A stretch of DNA of 64,000 bases from Ruminiclostridium papyrosolvens DSM 2782 (GTDB lineage Bacteria > Bacillota > Clostridia > Acetivibrionales > DSM-1351), in the NCBI RefSeq assembly GCF_029318685.1, contig NZ_CP119677.1, positions 4,579,001 through 4,643,000 of the forward strand. The letters run 5' to 3'. The notes below the pieces were generated by a model, which had not been told where the DNA came from, ran no database searches, and saw only the letters and a program-made list of their open reading frames with translations. Positions 35,101 to 44,200 of this stretch are shown here, in pieces (positions within the stretch are counted from its first letter, which is position 1; each line of letters begins with the position of its first letter). The position numbers and the translations under genes were made by a program.

Positions 35101-38100
35101 GTTAGGGTTTCGTCCCATCTGTCTATTCTGAAATAATTACTGTTATCCTTAAAAATTCTAACTCTAATGAGCAGATTTTTATCTTTTGCTGCAATAATAG
35201 GTTCTGAAAATCTTATATCTTCAATTGCTTTGATTTCCCTATTCCATAGCTTTTGTACACCCATAGCTGCCAGCTTAATTTGGTATACACCTGAAACCAC
35301 GCAATTTCCGCCAACAACGTGGTCTCCTAAAACTGCATCTCTGTCAGCATTCAGAATTTTATAAAATGAAACATATTGTTCTGTTTTAGATAAAATTCCA
35401 TCGAAAAACTCAATATTTGTTTCATCTGACACACAACTTATCGGAAGGTCTTTGTTACTGTTTATTACCTCTTCTCTTGTAAAGCTGTATAATGGCAATG
35501 CTATTCTTTTAGCTCCAACACTTTGGAAAAACTGTGTTAAATCAAACTCCGCTCCTGATATATTGAGTTTCCCCATTGAGTCAAAAAGCTGGAGCCAGTC
35601 ACTTTTTCCTCTGGTCAGAGTTGCAGCCACAGTTATGTCATTATAACCTTCTGCAACTTTACTTGTAAGCTGAGAAAGAGTTGTTCCCGGTCCTAACTCA
35701 ATAAAATACTTATAGCCTTCTGATAACAGTTTTTTAATGCTTTTATTGAATTGTACAGTACCCATTATATGGGAGAGCCAATACTCTTCAGTTAAAGCCT
35801 CTCCATCAATGAAGTCTCCCGTAACATTACTCACTATTTTAAACTGAGCTTTATTAGGCTTAATATACCGTAAAGCTTCCCTGTACTTATCAAGCATAGA
35901 TTCCATTTGCGGAGAGTGAAAAGCATGAGATACCTGAAGTAAAACAGACTTTACTGATTTTTCTTTAAATCTTCTGCAAACTTTATCTACAACAAGCTTA
36001 TCTCCTGATATAACGGTATTGGTTTCGCCATTAACTGCTGCAATTGATACAACAGCCCTCTCTTGATAGCTAAGTTCTGATAATAACTGATTAACTTCAT
36101 TTTCATATGTAAACACTGCTGCCATTGCCCCGTTTTCAGGGAGCTCACTCATAAGCTTTCCCCTTGTGACAACTAGCTTTAGCGCAGCTTCCAAGTCCAT
36201 AACCCCTGCTGCACAAGCTGCCACATATTCTCCTAAACTATGACCGATAACTACTGACGGTGTTAACCCCAAATGTCTCCATAGAATATATAGGGAATAG
36301 TCCAATGCAAAGGTTACAGGCTGAGTTATATATGTGCTGCTTAAAAGCTTTGTGTTTTCCGGATTAAATAACAGTTCATTTATTGACTTGCCTAAATATG
36401 GCATTAATATGTCGCTGCATTTATCCAAGGTCTTCTTAAACAAACTGTTTGTATCATATATTTCCTTAGCTGCACCCGTGTAGAGACTGCCTTGCCCTGT
36501 GAACATAAGTACAAGCTTGTTACCTGCTTTTTTAGATTTATCTCCAACGAATATTGATTTTTTTTCATCAGTTATTCCTTTTTCTGCATCCTCCAGCTTA
36601 GCTATAAGTTCCTGAATATTACTTGCATTTATAAATAACTTATTTGAAAAAGCCTGCCTTCCTGCGTTAGCAACAAAAGCTACATCCTTATATCTCAACT
36701 GTTTATTCTTTTTCAAAAAGTTTATATACTTTTTTATTAATCCATCTAAGGCTTCTCTGTTCAAAGCAGACAAAACAAAAGGCAGATACCTCTGTTGCTC
36801 CTGTTCCCCAACCTGAAAATCATTATGTTCTTCAATAATTATGTGGCAGTTAGTACCTCCAAAACCAAAGGAACTGATGGCAGCTCTTCTTTTATCACCG
36901 TAATTGTCCCATGTAACTGCTTTAGTTATAGGGAAAAACGGTGAATCAACGAAATTAAATCTTGGATTAGGAATATCGCAGTTTAATGTTGGTACTAAGG
37001 TTTTATTCTTAATGCAGAGTAATATTTTTATAAAGCCTGCTATTCCGGCAGCACTATGCAAATGACCAATATTAGTCTTTACTGAGCCGATGGCACAAAA
37101 GCCCCTCCTACCTGTACTCTCCCTATAAGTTTCGGTTAATGCCTTAACTTCTATAGGGTCTCCGATGGCAGTTCCTGTTCCATGAGCCTCAATATAAGTT
37201 ATATTTTCAGGAGATACCTTGGCATTTTTTAAGGCTTTCTTTATTAAATTTTTCTGTCCGTTAAGGTCAGGCGTTGTTATTCCCATGGTATGCCCATCGT
37301 TATTTACAGATGAGCCTGCAATAACGCCATATATTGTATCGCCGTCTGCAACAGCCTTGCTGTATTCTTTTAAAATTACTATCCCTGCTCCTTCACCGGG
37401 AACGTAACCGTTAGCTCTTTTATCAAAAGTGTAGCACTTTCCGTCTGGAGAAATTGCTTTGGCTTTTGAAAGTCCTACATAGGAATCACTATTTACTAAT
37501 AAATCAATTCCTCCTGCCAGTGCCATTGTACAGTCTCCTGCCAGGATACTCCGGCAGGCAGTATGAATACTTACCAGAGAAGATGAGCATGCAGTATCCA
37601 TGACCATAGAAGGTCCTCTGAGGTTTAGAAAGTCAGAAAGCCTTGCTGCTATCATATTAGGAGCTTTTCCAATTATGTAATTTCTGTTTGAGCCTTCCAT
37701 TAAATCTGTGTTATTTTTATCCAACATCCCTAATGTACAGTTATTTGCTCTGGCTCCTATGAATATACCCGTATCGGAATTTTCTCTTCTGATATTACCA
37801 TATCCTGCATGTTCCAATGCTTCCCATACAACTTCCATTATAATAAGCTGCTGAGGGTCTATTGTTAGTAACTCCTCTTTGTCCATCCCTAAAAAAACTG
37901 TATCATAATGTGATAATGAGCCTAAAAAGCCTCCCCATTTTGAGTAGCTTGTCTCGCTGTTGTTGTCTGAATTCTTATCATAAAATCCATCCAGTTCCCA
38001 TCTTTCCTTTGGTATCTCAGTAATACAATCTCTTCCATGTAAAATATTATTCCAAAACTCATCAGCATTGTCAGCCTGAGGGAATCTGCATGAATACCCA

Positions 38101-38246
38101 ATCACTGCTATTTTATTTTTTTCATTACCTTCAGATTCTACATTGTATTCTGATTTTTTCTCATCAATCATGTATTCAGCATCTATGTAATGCACTTCTC
38201 TTTTTTGTACTTTTTCTAACAATTTTACCAATTCATGCTTGTTCAT
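26100..38246 (-). CDS. type I PKS, two modules with cMT and an embedded OYE reductase (PKS II)
   Basis: 4048 residues. N-terminal docking helices 1-35. Module 1: KS about 42-474 (Cys220), AT about 576-930 (Ser670 in GHSLGEY, HAFH as in malonyl-specific ATs), DH about 946-1219 (DHVVGGNCVVSG, HPGVVDSALQ), KR about 1230-1720 with Gly1625 and His1638 at the catalytic Ser and Tyr positions, cMT about 1755-2110, ACP (LGLDSLSL). Module 2: KS about 2289-2708 (Cys2455), AT remnant about 2709-3060, OYE flavin reductase about 3065-3408, KR about 3415-3890 (GGLSGLG, CDYAAAN), ACP (EYGIDSVI), C-terminal docking helix (IYKGEIAVDEALKIF). Module 2 has no DH. The start has GAGG at 7 bases. The TGA stop overlaps the ATG of PKS III as ATGA, so the two are translationally coupled. 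Confidence 0.93.
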   Translation of the reverse strand: MNKHELVKLLEKVQKREVHYIDAEYMIDEKKSEYNVESEGNEKNKIAVIGYSCRFPQADNADEFWNNILHGRDCITEIPKERWELDGFYDKNSDNNSETSYSKWGGFLGSLSHYDTVFLGMDKEELLTIDPQQLIIMEVVWEALEHAGYGNIRRENSDTGIFIGARANNCTLGMLDKNNTDLMEGSNRNYIIGKAPNMIAARLSDFLNLRGPSMVMDTACSSSLVSIHTACRSILAGDCTMALAGGIDLLVNSDSYVGLSKAKAISPDGKCYTFDKRANGYVPGEGAGIVILKEYSKAVADGDTIYGVIAGSSVNNDGHTMGITTPDLNGQKNLIKKALKNAKVSPENITYIEAHGTGTAIGDPIEVKALTETYRESTGRRGFCAIGSVKTNIGHLHSAAGIAGFIKILLCIKNKTLVPTLNCDIPNPRFNFVDSPFFPITKAVTWDNYGDKRRAAISSFGFGGTNCHIIIEEHNDFQVGEQEQQRYLPFVLSALNREALDGLIKKYINFLKKNKQLRYKDVAFVANAGRQAFSNKLFINASNIQELIAKLEDAEKGITDEKKSIFVGDKSKKAGNKLVLMFTGQGSLYTGAAKEIYDTNSLFKKTLDKCSDILMPYLGKSINELLFNPENTKLLSSTYITQPVTFALDYSLYILWRHLGLTPSVVIGHSLGEYVAACAAGVMDLEAALKLVVTRGKLMSELPENGAMAAVFTYENEVNQLLSELSYQERAVVSIAAVNGETNTVISGDKLVVDKVCRRFKEKSVKSVLLQVSHAFHSPQMESMLDKYREALRYIKPNKAQFKIVSNVTGDFIDGEALTEEYWLSHIMGTVQFNKSIKKLLSEGYKYFIELGPGTTLSQLTSKVAEGYNDITVAATLTRGKSDWLQLFDSMGKLNISGAEFDLTQFFQSVGAKRIALPLYSFTREEVINSNKDLPISCVSDETNIEFFDGILSKTEQYVSFYKILNADRDAVLGDHVVGGNCVVSGVYQIKLAAMGVQKLWNREIKAIEDIRFSEPIIAAKDKNLLIRVRIFKDNSNYFRIDRWDETLTNFIECSGGQYSFEDEPIKSKDDYENYADENQVTSEADKIYEYMDSVGLHYGPLYRGINKIVSGSTTASGEIKLTIEDSTDCSKVFHPGVVDSALQVVSAILFKNNIKDKYVPFCISKISVFGKMLDTNYKSKVKIFSDSNRSEILKADVILTDNNGQVIMKFNGIHFKKIEKNVSCHNLLFKPTWIEKPLLRIETTGIHKNVLIFMDEDNQQHNNIAAEIKSSGYDVYKVYRSNRNLNNDGHSFNVTQGEYSDLVLVLNKLQQKSLQLHNVLYLWSLDDYNRVEQAIGDINLNKHSHALDIIYLLRAIKENKINSKFKLITVTNNCQPALKGKDVLFPEKSEVLGVIKTIPLEFEQVQAVNIDFDCQDFKVQPISRSILTELSAIDKDAFIAYRNAKRFVMVIEKVKELKQDAINEITVRKGGTYIVLGGQGGLGVEIIKHLADKEQANFIVISRSEFPDVNQWGKLQNSQDLMNSRIKDNISAFKEVLAKGSRLAFYKADITDYDSLKAVFDEVRHKFGSINGIIHAAGVLQDALILNMDSEKFYSVLNPKMLGTVFADKLTENDPVDFMILFSGFVSYVGIMGQSNHTSANFFEDSFTYYRNFVKRKRTLTINWGIWGTIGIVAKPMYIQSLKEKGFAPMEVKEALDAFDKVISTDMPQVGIGHMSAEKQAELLYREGKRVDSGYSLSDEASCVGNILKHDIELDRLIKEVNQSYEFNFGRDLDILCAVFVMDYFKANGIFVEQDVYHTADNIRTTCKILPKFDRLVDAMLDILLKMDFIQAKGSKKFKRKGNICYNSINILSQQFKENYKNEDIYAIILDNCYSKYGEVISGQLNAMSVLFPGGNINIMEKLYHLPSPQNHYIGKVVKSIVSSHAPGKKVKILEIGGGTGGSTAKILKEINGLDVEYTFTDISPVLLKHASESFKEYTFVNYTQLDIEKEPYMQRLQKESFDIIIAANVLHATASLSNTFNNVMKVMKSNAVVVMLETTMITGFADLVFGLTEGWWKFEDADLRKNSTLLTPYEWRTCLNKLGFSRISTLPLKDRKSVRYPYSIIIAEGIKEKVDSISSTSQANQMVKPTERVKTIPIAQKTKSLPQKEGISYDSVLEFTKETIILKILEVSGIEKSSVDSDVGFLELGLDSLSLVALSGIIEKEIEISLYPTVFFEYQTIDALAAYLCEKHFNSIAKFINSNKKTAPMDDAEIEAEEVIELSEAAVITEEYRQETPEAVMPYYSEKDIAIVGMAGIFPGADDVYKLWDNLIKGVSSIKDISIERWNDSEVYSSIPGKDKTYCKWAGLVDNFDKFDPQFFNISVREAKRMDPQQRLFLETAWSAIENGGYTAKRLSDLRVGVFAGVSNHNYHNISYDRNDSFCTLSTSNAMVANRLSYFMNFTGPSLTIDTQCSSSMVALNYACQSILSGECEMAIAGGVNVIIPKEYYVLLSQVKAISPDGKCKTFDKTANGFISGEGSTALLLKPLSKALKDNDNIHAVIKSVAVTHDGKSSNTSAPNANSQYMAITEGMMKADINPETLSFIEAHGTGTSLGDPVEVSALTKSFEKFTDKKSFCAIGSLKTNIGHLESTAGIAGIIKAVLAIKNRIIPPTINFNQPNSYINFNETPFYIADRPIAWKSNELMRAGISSFGMGGTNCHTIIEEAPKLSMERIPGHPEVPFNLFTISAKSQHSLKLTMEKICNYIGNNIHLSLEDICHTMSVNRNHFSNRLSIVANSTEKLYKLMKEVLKNDFTVRQQSSAAINYSLVTAETSRYKKAKVVYLISDRTFEVNNIETISKNVMFKETVEYIKALLGLDEINSTSTINKALQEVIALALQVSMAKILMDFNVNAAVVVSAEKTGLPARVLSGRISLKEAISEIAYKHGIDINEAVEIQYMKFTETQIVEFDAIKDLYQSGEEQDTKVVTIELGPDDFYTDSILENVSFDGTSINILPFFQTGATEWYSIISLIGRIYTLGVDVDFEKFSCLFNGKTMDLPTYVFDNKSYWAINTEPKAEVKSFERPYTLKGLTASNRIVKSAIEIGMADKDGLITENYINKYKSWSSIGSGIKIIGNCIVDLKGRKNGNEVVLNSVNNQTYQLKRLSELLKSDGSLLLVQLNHGGVKSIDKLSEEEINELAGRFIEAAVAAKNGGADGIQLHAAHGYLLSNFLSPLLNTRSDNWGGCTKNRTALIISIADGIRKTLGDDFIIGIKIDMPSGKNGIDIEELVNIIKTLEDNRFDIVELSGGILSREEVLKSCYLPEYKKILATIKETAGIPIIITGGIRRLEQIEDLLTNSFADFVGIGRPFINSSDFIKDLKANKEGACTSCSMCFYTITSGELRCVKEVKQKTFAPPQCQRYLFEQQWVKTSENKEPEDKNIFKGTYALIGEDDIKLNILEEYLRHKGSTVVRVKKGLFYNAEAYGYTINYSNSEDYEKLMQDIYLKSGEKFRGVIHIPLHERNELLGSELNTDSGVFVHMYLAKAILAAKIIHSLKLISATFNGLAVPADKSVVPESALLVGLDRNIPYEVKNISSLAIDFNRNISNEDFANKLIYELSTFRSKFKEISYRNNERFIRITREFEGNINETGCSTDGGVYLITGGLSGLGAIFAEYFIRNNAEAVYLTGRRDIKELTDSKAISELEKLNNINRDIKNNTAIEYRKSDVSNPESLDSVVKEITSKYGRITGIVHCAGLVDSVNRTLRTKTYESFAKTISPKFQGTMNIGRAFMNILPDFMILCSSISGLNGKLGATLCDYAAANFYMNEYAKALAQNSGKKVVSVSWPLWEGVGLGAKKAYGGEDFSISSDMGLKIFDAVIKSKNCGNLIVLNTDKSDFSLNGLFKEEETLTFEKAADMKTSDVDKAASRESLKEYLKGLLVEFLQIEVSQISEYTNFSEYGIDSVIVADIVAVIERKYKIFLHPSIILEYPTINALADFLMEEYRVIEVGTEISGENKHERETLSDEVKLSQQTENNETDLVRLLDNIYKGEIAVDEALKIFGGES
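28022..29053 (-). other. Old Yellow Enzyme-type flavin reductase domain inside a PKS module
   Basis: Residues about 3065-3408 of PKS II form a complete NADH:flavin oxidoreductase barrel. Visible marks are VQLNHGG, the His pair at 3203 and 3206 in LHAAHGYLLSNFLSP, NTRSDNWGG, PIIITGGIR and DFVGIGRPF (phosphate end). Cysteines 3370, 3373, 3376 and 3387 (CX2CX2CX10C) resemble the [4Fe-4S] motif of 2,4-dienoyl-CoA reductase-type members. The frame is continuous with the AT remnant before and the KR after, so this is one polypeptide. OYE-family enzymes reduce activated C=C bonds with FMN, so a role as built-in enoyl or dienoyl reductase is likely. Confidence 0.9.
29070..30120 (-). other. vestigial acyltransferase region, module II-2
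   Basis: This segment runs from the KS end to LPTYVFDNKSYWAI. AT-like strands remain (VSMAKILMDFNVNAAVVVSA) but the GHSxG nucleophile elbow has become VSAEKT. It lies just before the inserted flavin reductase domain. Confidence 0.68.
31915..32980 (-). other. C-methyltransferase domain, module II-1
   Basis: A SAM-dependent methyltransferase of the PKS cMT class, with the motif I sequence ILEIGGGTGGST (near 32412-32455), TFTDISPV and the downstream ANVLHAT and EGWWKF motifs. It lies between KR and ACP. It would put a methyl on the alpha carbon while the beta-keto group is present, which agrees with the dead KR next to it. Confidence 0.88.
33000..34560 (-). other. inactive KR domain, module II-1
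   Basis: The cofactor loop GGQGGLG is kept, but the catalytic positions read FSGFVS and QSNHTSAN. The Tyr is His (codon 33333-33335) and the Ser 13 residues before it is Gly (codon 33372-33374). Ketoreduction by this domain is not expected. Confidence 0.8.
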
Positions 38247-38268
38247 TATAATACCTCACATTTTCAAG

Positions 38269-41200
38269 CTAATAATTGCCCGCTGTCTCTTTATCCATCA
38301 TATATTCTAAAACTTCATCTACGGTTAATTTTCCTTCATAAAGCATTTTAAGAACCTCAGTCCTTACCAACGTACTTAAATCAGATTTATCCACTTGCAA
38401 TTTTTCTTCTACACTGAAGTTTTCCCCGAGATATTTTCCTAACTGGTTAATATTAGGATATTCAATAATTATAGATGGCTCAAAATGTTTTCCGTAATAT
38501 TTTTCTATCCCCCCCAGCATATCCGCCAAGGATATAGAATCTATACCATATTCACTAAAATCCACATCGTAATCAATGTCTTCCTCTGACAGCTTTAATA
38601 AATCCATGAGTAATTCTTTTATCAATTTTTTTGGAGCAGCATCTGCATCAGAAGTCGGTGATTTAACCCTAACTTTAACTTGTTTTTTCTCTTCAGCAGG
38701 CTTTATTGCTTTTTTGTCATTTAATTGGCTTATGAGCTTTTCCGTTTCTGTACCCGCGATTGCGATATTTCCTTTAAAACCGCTTTCGAATATTTCTTCA
38801 AAGGCTCTGACTGCGTTTTCAGCTTTTATACTATACCCTTCCTTTGTTGTTAACCCCCTGTTTGACATTCCTGTTTCAGACCAAACAGGCCAATTAACAG
38901 ATATAACCTTACAGTCTGATTTCTCGCTCATATATTCGGAATATGCATCTAAAAACCCATTAGCCGCAGCATAATCGCTGAAACCCACTCCCGTAAAGCC
39001 CGCTAAAGCCGCCAGTGATGAGAATAAAATTACTTTTTTAACCTTATGCCCTACAGCCAGATTACCTATATTTAACGTTCCATTGATTTTAGGAAGTAAA
39101 ACTTTCTTAATGGACTCTTCACTCTTTGACCTAATTGAAATATGCTCACTGTCTATTATCCCTGCACAATGAATTACCCCATTTATCTCTCCGTATTTTA
39201 AGGAAGTATATTCAAATACCCTCTTCATTTCACAAAAGTCACTGACGTCAGCTTTAATATAGCTTACATCCGGACTAAGTACCCTTAGTTCATTAAGATT
39301 TGCCAGTTTTTCTGAAATATTGTCAGCCTTCCTTGCTTCCAGCTCAGTTCTTCCGGTAATAACTAACCTTGCTTTTTTATTATTTATTAACTGCTTGCAT
39401 ATCTCAAAACCTGCTCCGCTAAGGCCTCCTGTTACTATGACCGTCGGACTGCTTTCACCGATAACGTTTTCACCTTCATCGCTCAGGTTAATTTTCCTGT
39501 ATTCTTCAACAAATCGGCGGTCATCTTTTAGATAAACACACTCTGTTTGGTCTGCTTCAATAACTTCCTTTATTAAATCTACGATATTATAATTTCTGCC
39601 TAAAATAATGCTCTTTGATTTATAGGCTGGAAATTCATATGGTATTATCCTGCAAAAAGCTGATGCCGCCGCTCCGGCAGCTATATCCGCACTTCTGCTT
39701 TCCTCCTGATGCCTTGAAACATTTATTAATTCTATATTTTTATTAATGTTATTGTCGTACAGATATCGTGTAATATTAAACAGTGTAAGAACACTTTTGT
39801 ATGTGTAGTCCTCACTGTTTCCATGATTATCGAATATACTCGAACAAATTATTTTAATGCTTGCAAAGCTGTCAGCATTGCTCTTACTTAGAACACTGCC
39901 TATATTGTGAAGCCCAACTAATACAAACGTTATTCTCAAGGCTTCAAATTCCGTTCTAAGCCTTTCTATAACATCATTATTTTCATCAACTAATATGTAT
40001 ATGGCGTTCTCTTCATTTTCTACAGGTATTAATGGTTTTTCCTTCAAGTATTTTTTTATGAAAGTATACCTTTTCTCTTGTACAGCTTTAGTCGTTGCCC
40101 AGTAACTTTTTCTTACCAGTGGATATTCCGGTAAAGGAATTTTATAAGCACACTGGTTTTTAAAGTATTCATTCCAGTCTATATTGCTGCCTCCTTCATA
40201 TAATGAAGCTAAACGGCTTAAATCAAAAACACTCTTTATATTACGCCTGTTGTAATCCTTTGACACCGGCTTAATGCTGTTTATATATAAACTGTTATTA
40301 ATGGTAGCATCTATTTTTTCTATCAAAGAATTAATGTCTTCTACAATATAAGAAATTCTGTATGGGTAGTGATCTCTTCCTGCAAACAAGGTATAGCTTA
40401 AGTCTTTTAAGCTTATACTTGTATTAACTGATAAGTACTTCTTTAAAGCCTGAAGGCTTGTAGTTAACGCATCTGTATTCTTTGCTGAAAAAGGTATTAC
40501 ATGAGCAATGCACCCATTTTCCGTATCCTTTATTTTGTCAGGTGCTTCTTCCAAAACTACATGAGCATTGGTTCCGCCAAAGCCAAAGGAGCTTACCACA
40601 GCTCGCCTTGAAATATCCCCTTCCTTTTTCCAGGGTATAAGCTTATCACTGATATAAAAAGGACTTTCAACCAGATTTATCAGGCTATTCAGTTTATTAA
40701 AATTGCATATGGGCGGTATTTGTTTTTTGTTCAAGGCCAATACTGTCTTTATTATGCCTGAAATACCTGCCGCCGGTTCAAGATGTCCAATGTTAGTTTT
40801 TACACTTCCTATTGCACAAAAGGAATTATCTTTGGTAAAGTTTCTAAAAGCTTTAGTTAAGGCCTTAACTTCAATAGGATCTCCTAAGGCTGTACCTGTA
40901 CCATGAGCCTCCACCATAGATATTGTTCTGGGGTCAATATTACCCTTTTCCCAAGCACTGAGAATAACTTCCGTTTGAGACTGAGCATTTGGCGCAGTAA
41001 GTCCATTTGAATGCCCGTCCTGATTTATTGAAGTACCTTTGATAACCGCTAAAATATTATCCTTGTCTTCTAAAGCAGCTTTCAGTGGTTTTAACAGAAC
41101 TGCTCCTGCTCCTTCGCCTCTCAAATACCCATTTGCCCCTTCATCAAAGGTTTTACACCTTCCATCCTTGCTTAGCATTCCTGCTTTTTCAAAAACTATT

Positions 41201-44200
41201 GAGAAGGTTGGAGTCAAAATAAGATTAATACCGGCTGCTACAGCCATGCTGCATTTACCTGCCAAAATGTTTTCACATGCCAAATCCAATGCAACAAGGG
41301 AAGACGAACAAGCTGTATCTACTGTAAGACTAGGCCCTTTAAGGTTGTATATATATGAAATTCTATTAGATAGAATAGATAACTCATTGCCTGTCCCCAT
41401 TAATGCTTCGTATTCTTTTATATATTTCATATATTCAGTTATACATGCACCTACAAATACACCTGTGTCAGAGCCTGACAAGGTATTTTTAGAAAGGGCA
41501 GCATGTTCAAAGGCCTTCCATACTACCTCAAGTAAAACCCTCTGTTGCGGGTCCATAAGTTCAGCCTCTTTTGGTGATATTTCAAAAAATAATGAATCAA
41601 ATTTATCAATTTCGTCTAAATAACTTCCATATAGACTGTTTGCACGGTCCTTAAAATCATTACTTCTATATACTTCGAGGCTGTCATCTATCCTATCCTC
41701 TGGGTAATTTTCTGATACGCTTATCCCATTTGCAAGGTTATTCCAAAATTCTTCGATATTTCTTGCTTTGGGAAATCTACAGGCCATACCTATAATTGCT
41801 ATATCTTGCTCATTAACTTCTGAAGTATTATCACCTGTAATAAGAGCCGAAGCAACCTCTTGTGCAGAGCACTCCAAAGCCTCTTGGTGGGTTTTGCAGG
41901 TTAAATAGTCAAGCTTTAAAACTTCATCTTTAAACTCTTCTATGATATATTTTGAAAGTTGTTCCAGATTAGGATAGTCAAATACTGTAGTAGGGTCTAT
42001 ATCTATGTTTAAAACTGAAACTATATCTTCTACGAATTTAGCTGATAAAATTGAGTCCATTCCAAGCTCCATAAAGCTTGTATAGTCATCAATAAAATCT
42101 TCCTGTATTTCCAAAGTTTCTGATAACTTAGCTTTTAAAAAGCTGTACACTTTAAAGCTTATACTTTCTTGAACTGTATTGTCTTCCGGAACATACGTTA
42201 ATTCTGATGTATTTTTTATCTTTAATTCAGCTGTAATAACCTGTTGGGCGCTACTTTTTTCTGCAATATAGCCTGCCAGCTTAGTAACATTCTGATAATC
42301 GAATATTTCTGTTGCGTCTAATTCAGTTTCTAACTCCGTATTAATAATTTCTATGAATTTAACTGCCAACAAGGAATCCATACCCAAATCAGTAAAGCTT
42401 GTTATTGTATCTAAGTATTCCAAAGGTAATTCCAGCAGCTCTGACAGCTTAGTTATTAAATACCCTTCCAAGTCCTCGGCTTTCTGCACTGACATTTCGG
42501 TATCGACAATTGGCTCTTCATCCTTTACTTTATCTGCTAAAACAGCTCTTCTTATATTTAAAGTAGCCAGATGCAATGCTGCCGCAGCCGCTTCCTTAGG
42601 CTTTAGAACTCTGTACCCCCGCTTTAAGGCAATATTTTCGTACCCTGCCCCCATTCCCGCATTCCAATAGGACCAGTTTATTGATAAACAGTGGATTCCA
42701 TAAGTAAGACTCTCTGCCATACCATCCATAAATGCATTAGCAGCTGCATAATCACACTGTCCTAAAATACCTTCCATTGATGATATTGACGAGAAAAGCA
42801 TTATAAAATCTATTTTTTCCTCTTTAAATAATTCTTGAAGTATTACAGTTCCTTTTACCTTTGCTGCCAGTACTGCATTAAAGTCTTCTATTGACTTGTT
42901 TTTAAGCAGGGAATCTCTTATTTCTCCTGCCGTATTGAAAATTCCATCAATTGTATTATATTTCTGTTTTATGGAGTTGACTGCATTCCTCATAGAGTCA
43001 TAGTCTCTTACATCACCAACTACATAATCAATTTTATTACCTTGGCTTCTAAGCCCCTGTATCCTTTCTTGCTGTTCTTTGCTGAGTTCACTAAAGTTCC
43101 TTCTGCCTAAGAGAACTATATTAGCTTTCAAGCTGATGGCAATATTTTCTGCCAATGAAAGCCCTATTCCTCCTGCACCACCTGTAATCAAATATGTTCC
43201 TTCACTTTTCAGCTTACGGCTCTGATTAAACTCGCATTTGTCAGCCTTTTTCAGACTAAATTCAAACCTCTGACAATTTCTGTAGGCAACCTCAGGTGCT
43301 AAAGCCTTACAGCTTAGTTCCTTGTAAATATTTAATGCTGAAGCTTCTATATTATTTTTATTTATATCAACTACCATACTGTTCATGCTTAAAAATTCTT
43401 TACGGACTACCTTCATTAAGCCCCAGATTAAACTGCACTCCGGTCTTACTGCATCTTGTTCGTCTATTTTCCAAGCCTCTTCAGTAACAACAATAAATTT
43501 TTCTATTTTTCCTGTTGCAATGCTAGCTATATTCTTTAATAATATAAAAATGGCAAATATGTCTTCCTTCAATATTGAATCAATATTTTCACAGGTAATT
43601 TTCAGTCTCTGTTCCAGCATCCATAAGTACAATATTCCGTTATGCTTTGAAAAATCTCTTGTTGTATATGTAAATAATTGCCTTATATCCTCCTGTTCAC
43701 CGGGCCTGACTGTATACTCAACTTCTGAGATTTTTTGAAAAGAACCACCTTTTAATACTCTTATAAATTCAATTTGATTCTCTGCAAATAACTCTTTAAG
43801 TTTTGTAGAAAACTCATCCCCTGCGTCAAAGAGCAAGTACCTTCCCTCAAGTTTTTCTTCTTTTACAAAATCTTTATCTTTAATAACCCAGCTTGGTACT
43901 TCGAGATTTTCAAGTAATCCCAAAGGATATGAGTCTGAATCTTTATTTACAGTTTTTACTGTACTTCTCTTTAAGCAAAAACCATTTACCTGCACAAGTT
44001 CGGCTCCGCTTTCTGATAATATGGAAATATTGCTTTTAAAGCTGCCTTCATCATTTAACTGTCCGTTAGCAATTACCTGATATTGTGATTTATTTATTTC
44101 ATTTTGAAAAATAGTTAAGTTCTTAATATAAAAAGGTAAAAACGGTTCACCTTGGTTATCAACTCTATCATAAATAAGACTTACAGCAGTCTGAAAAGCA

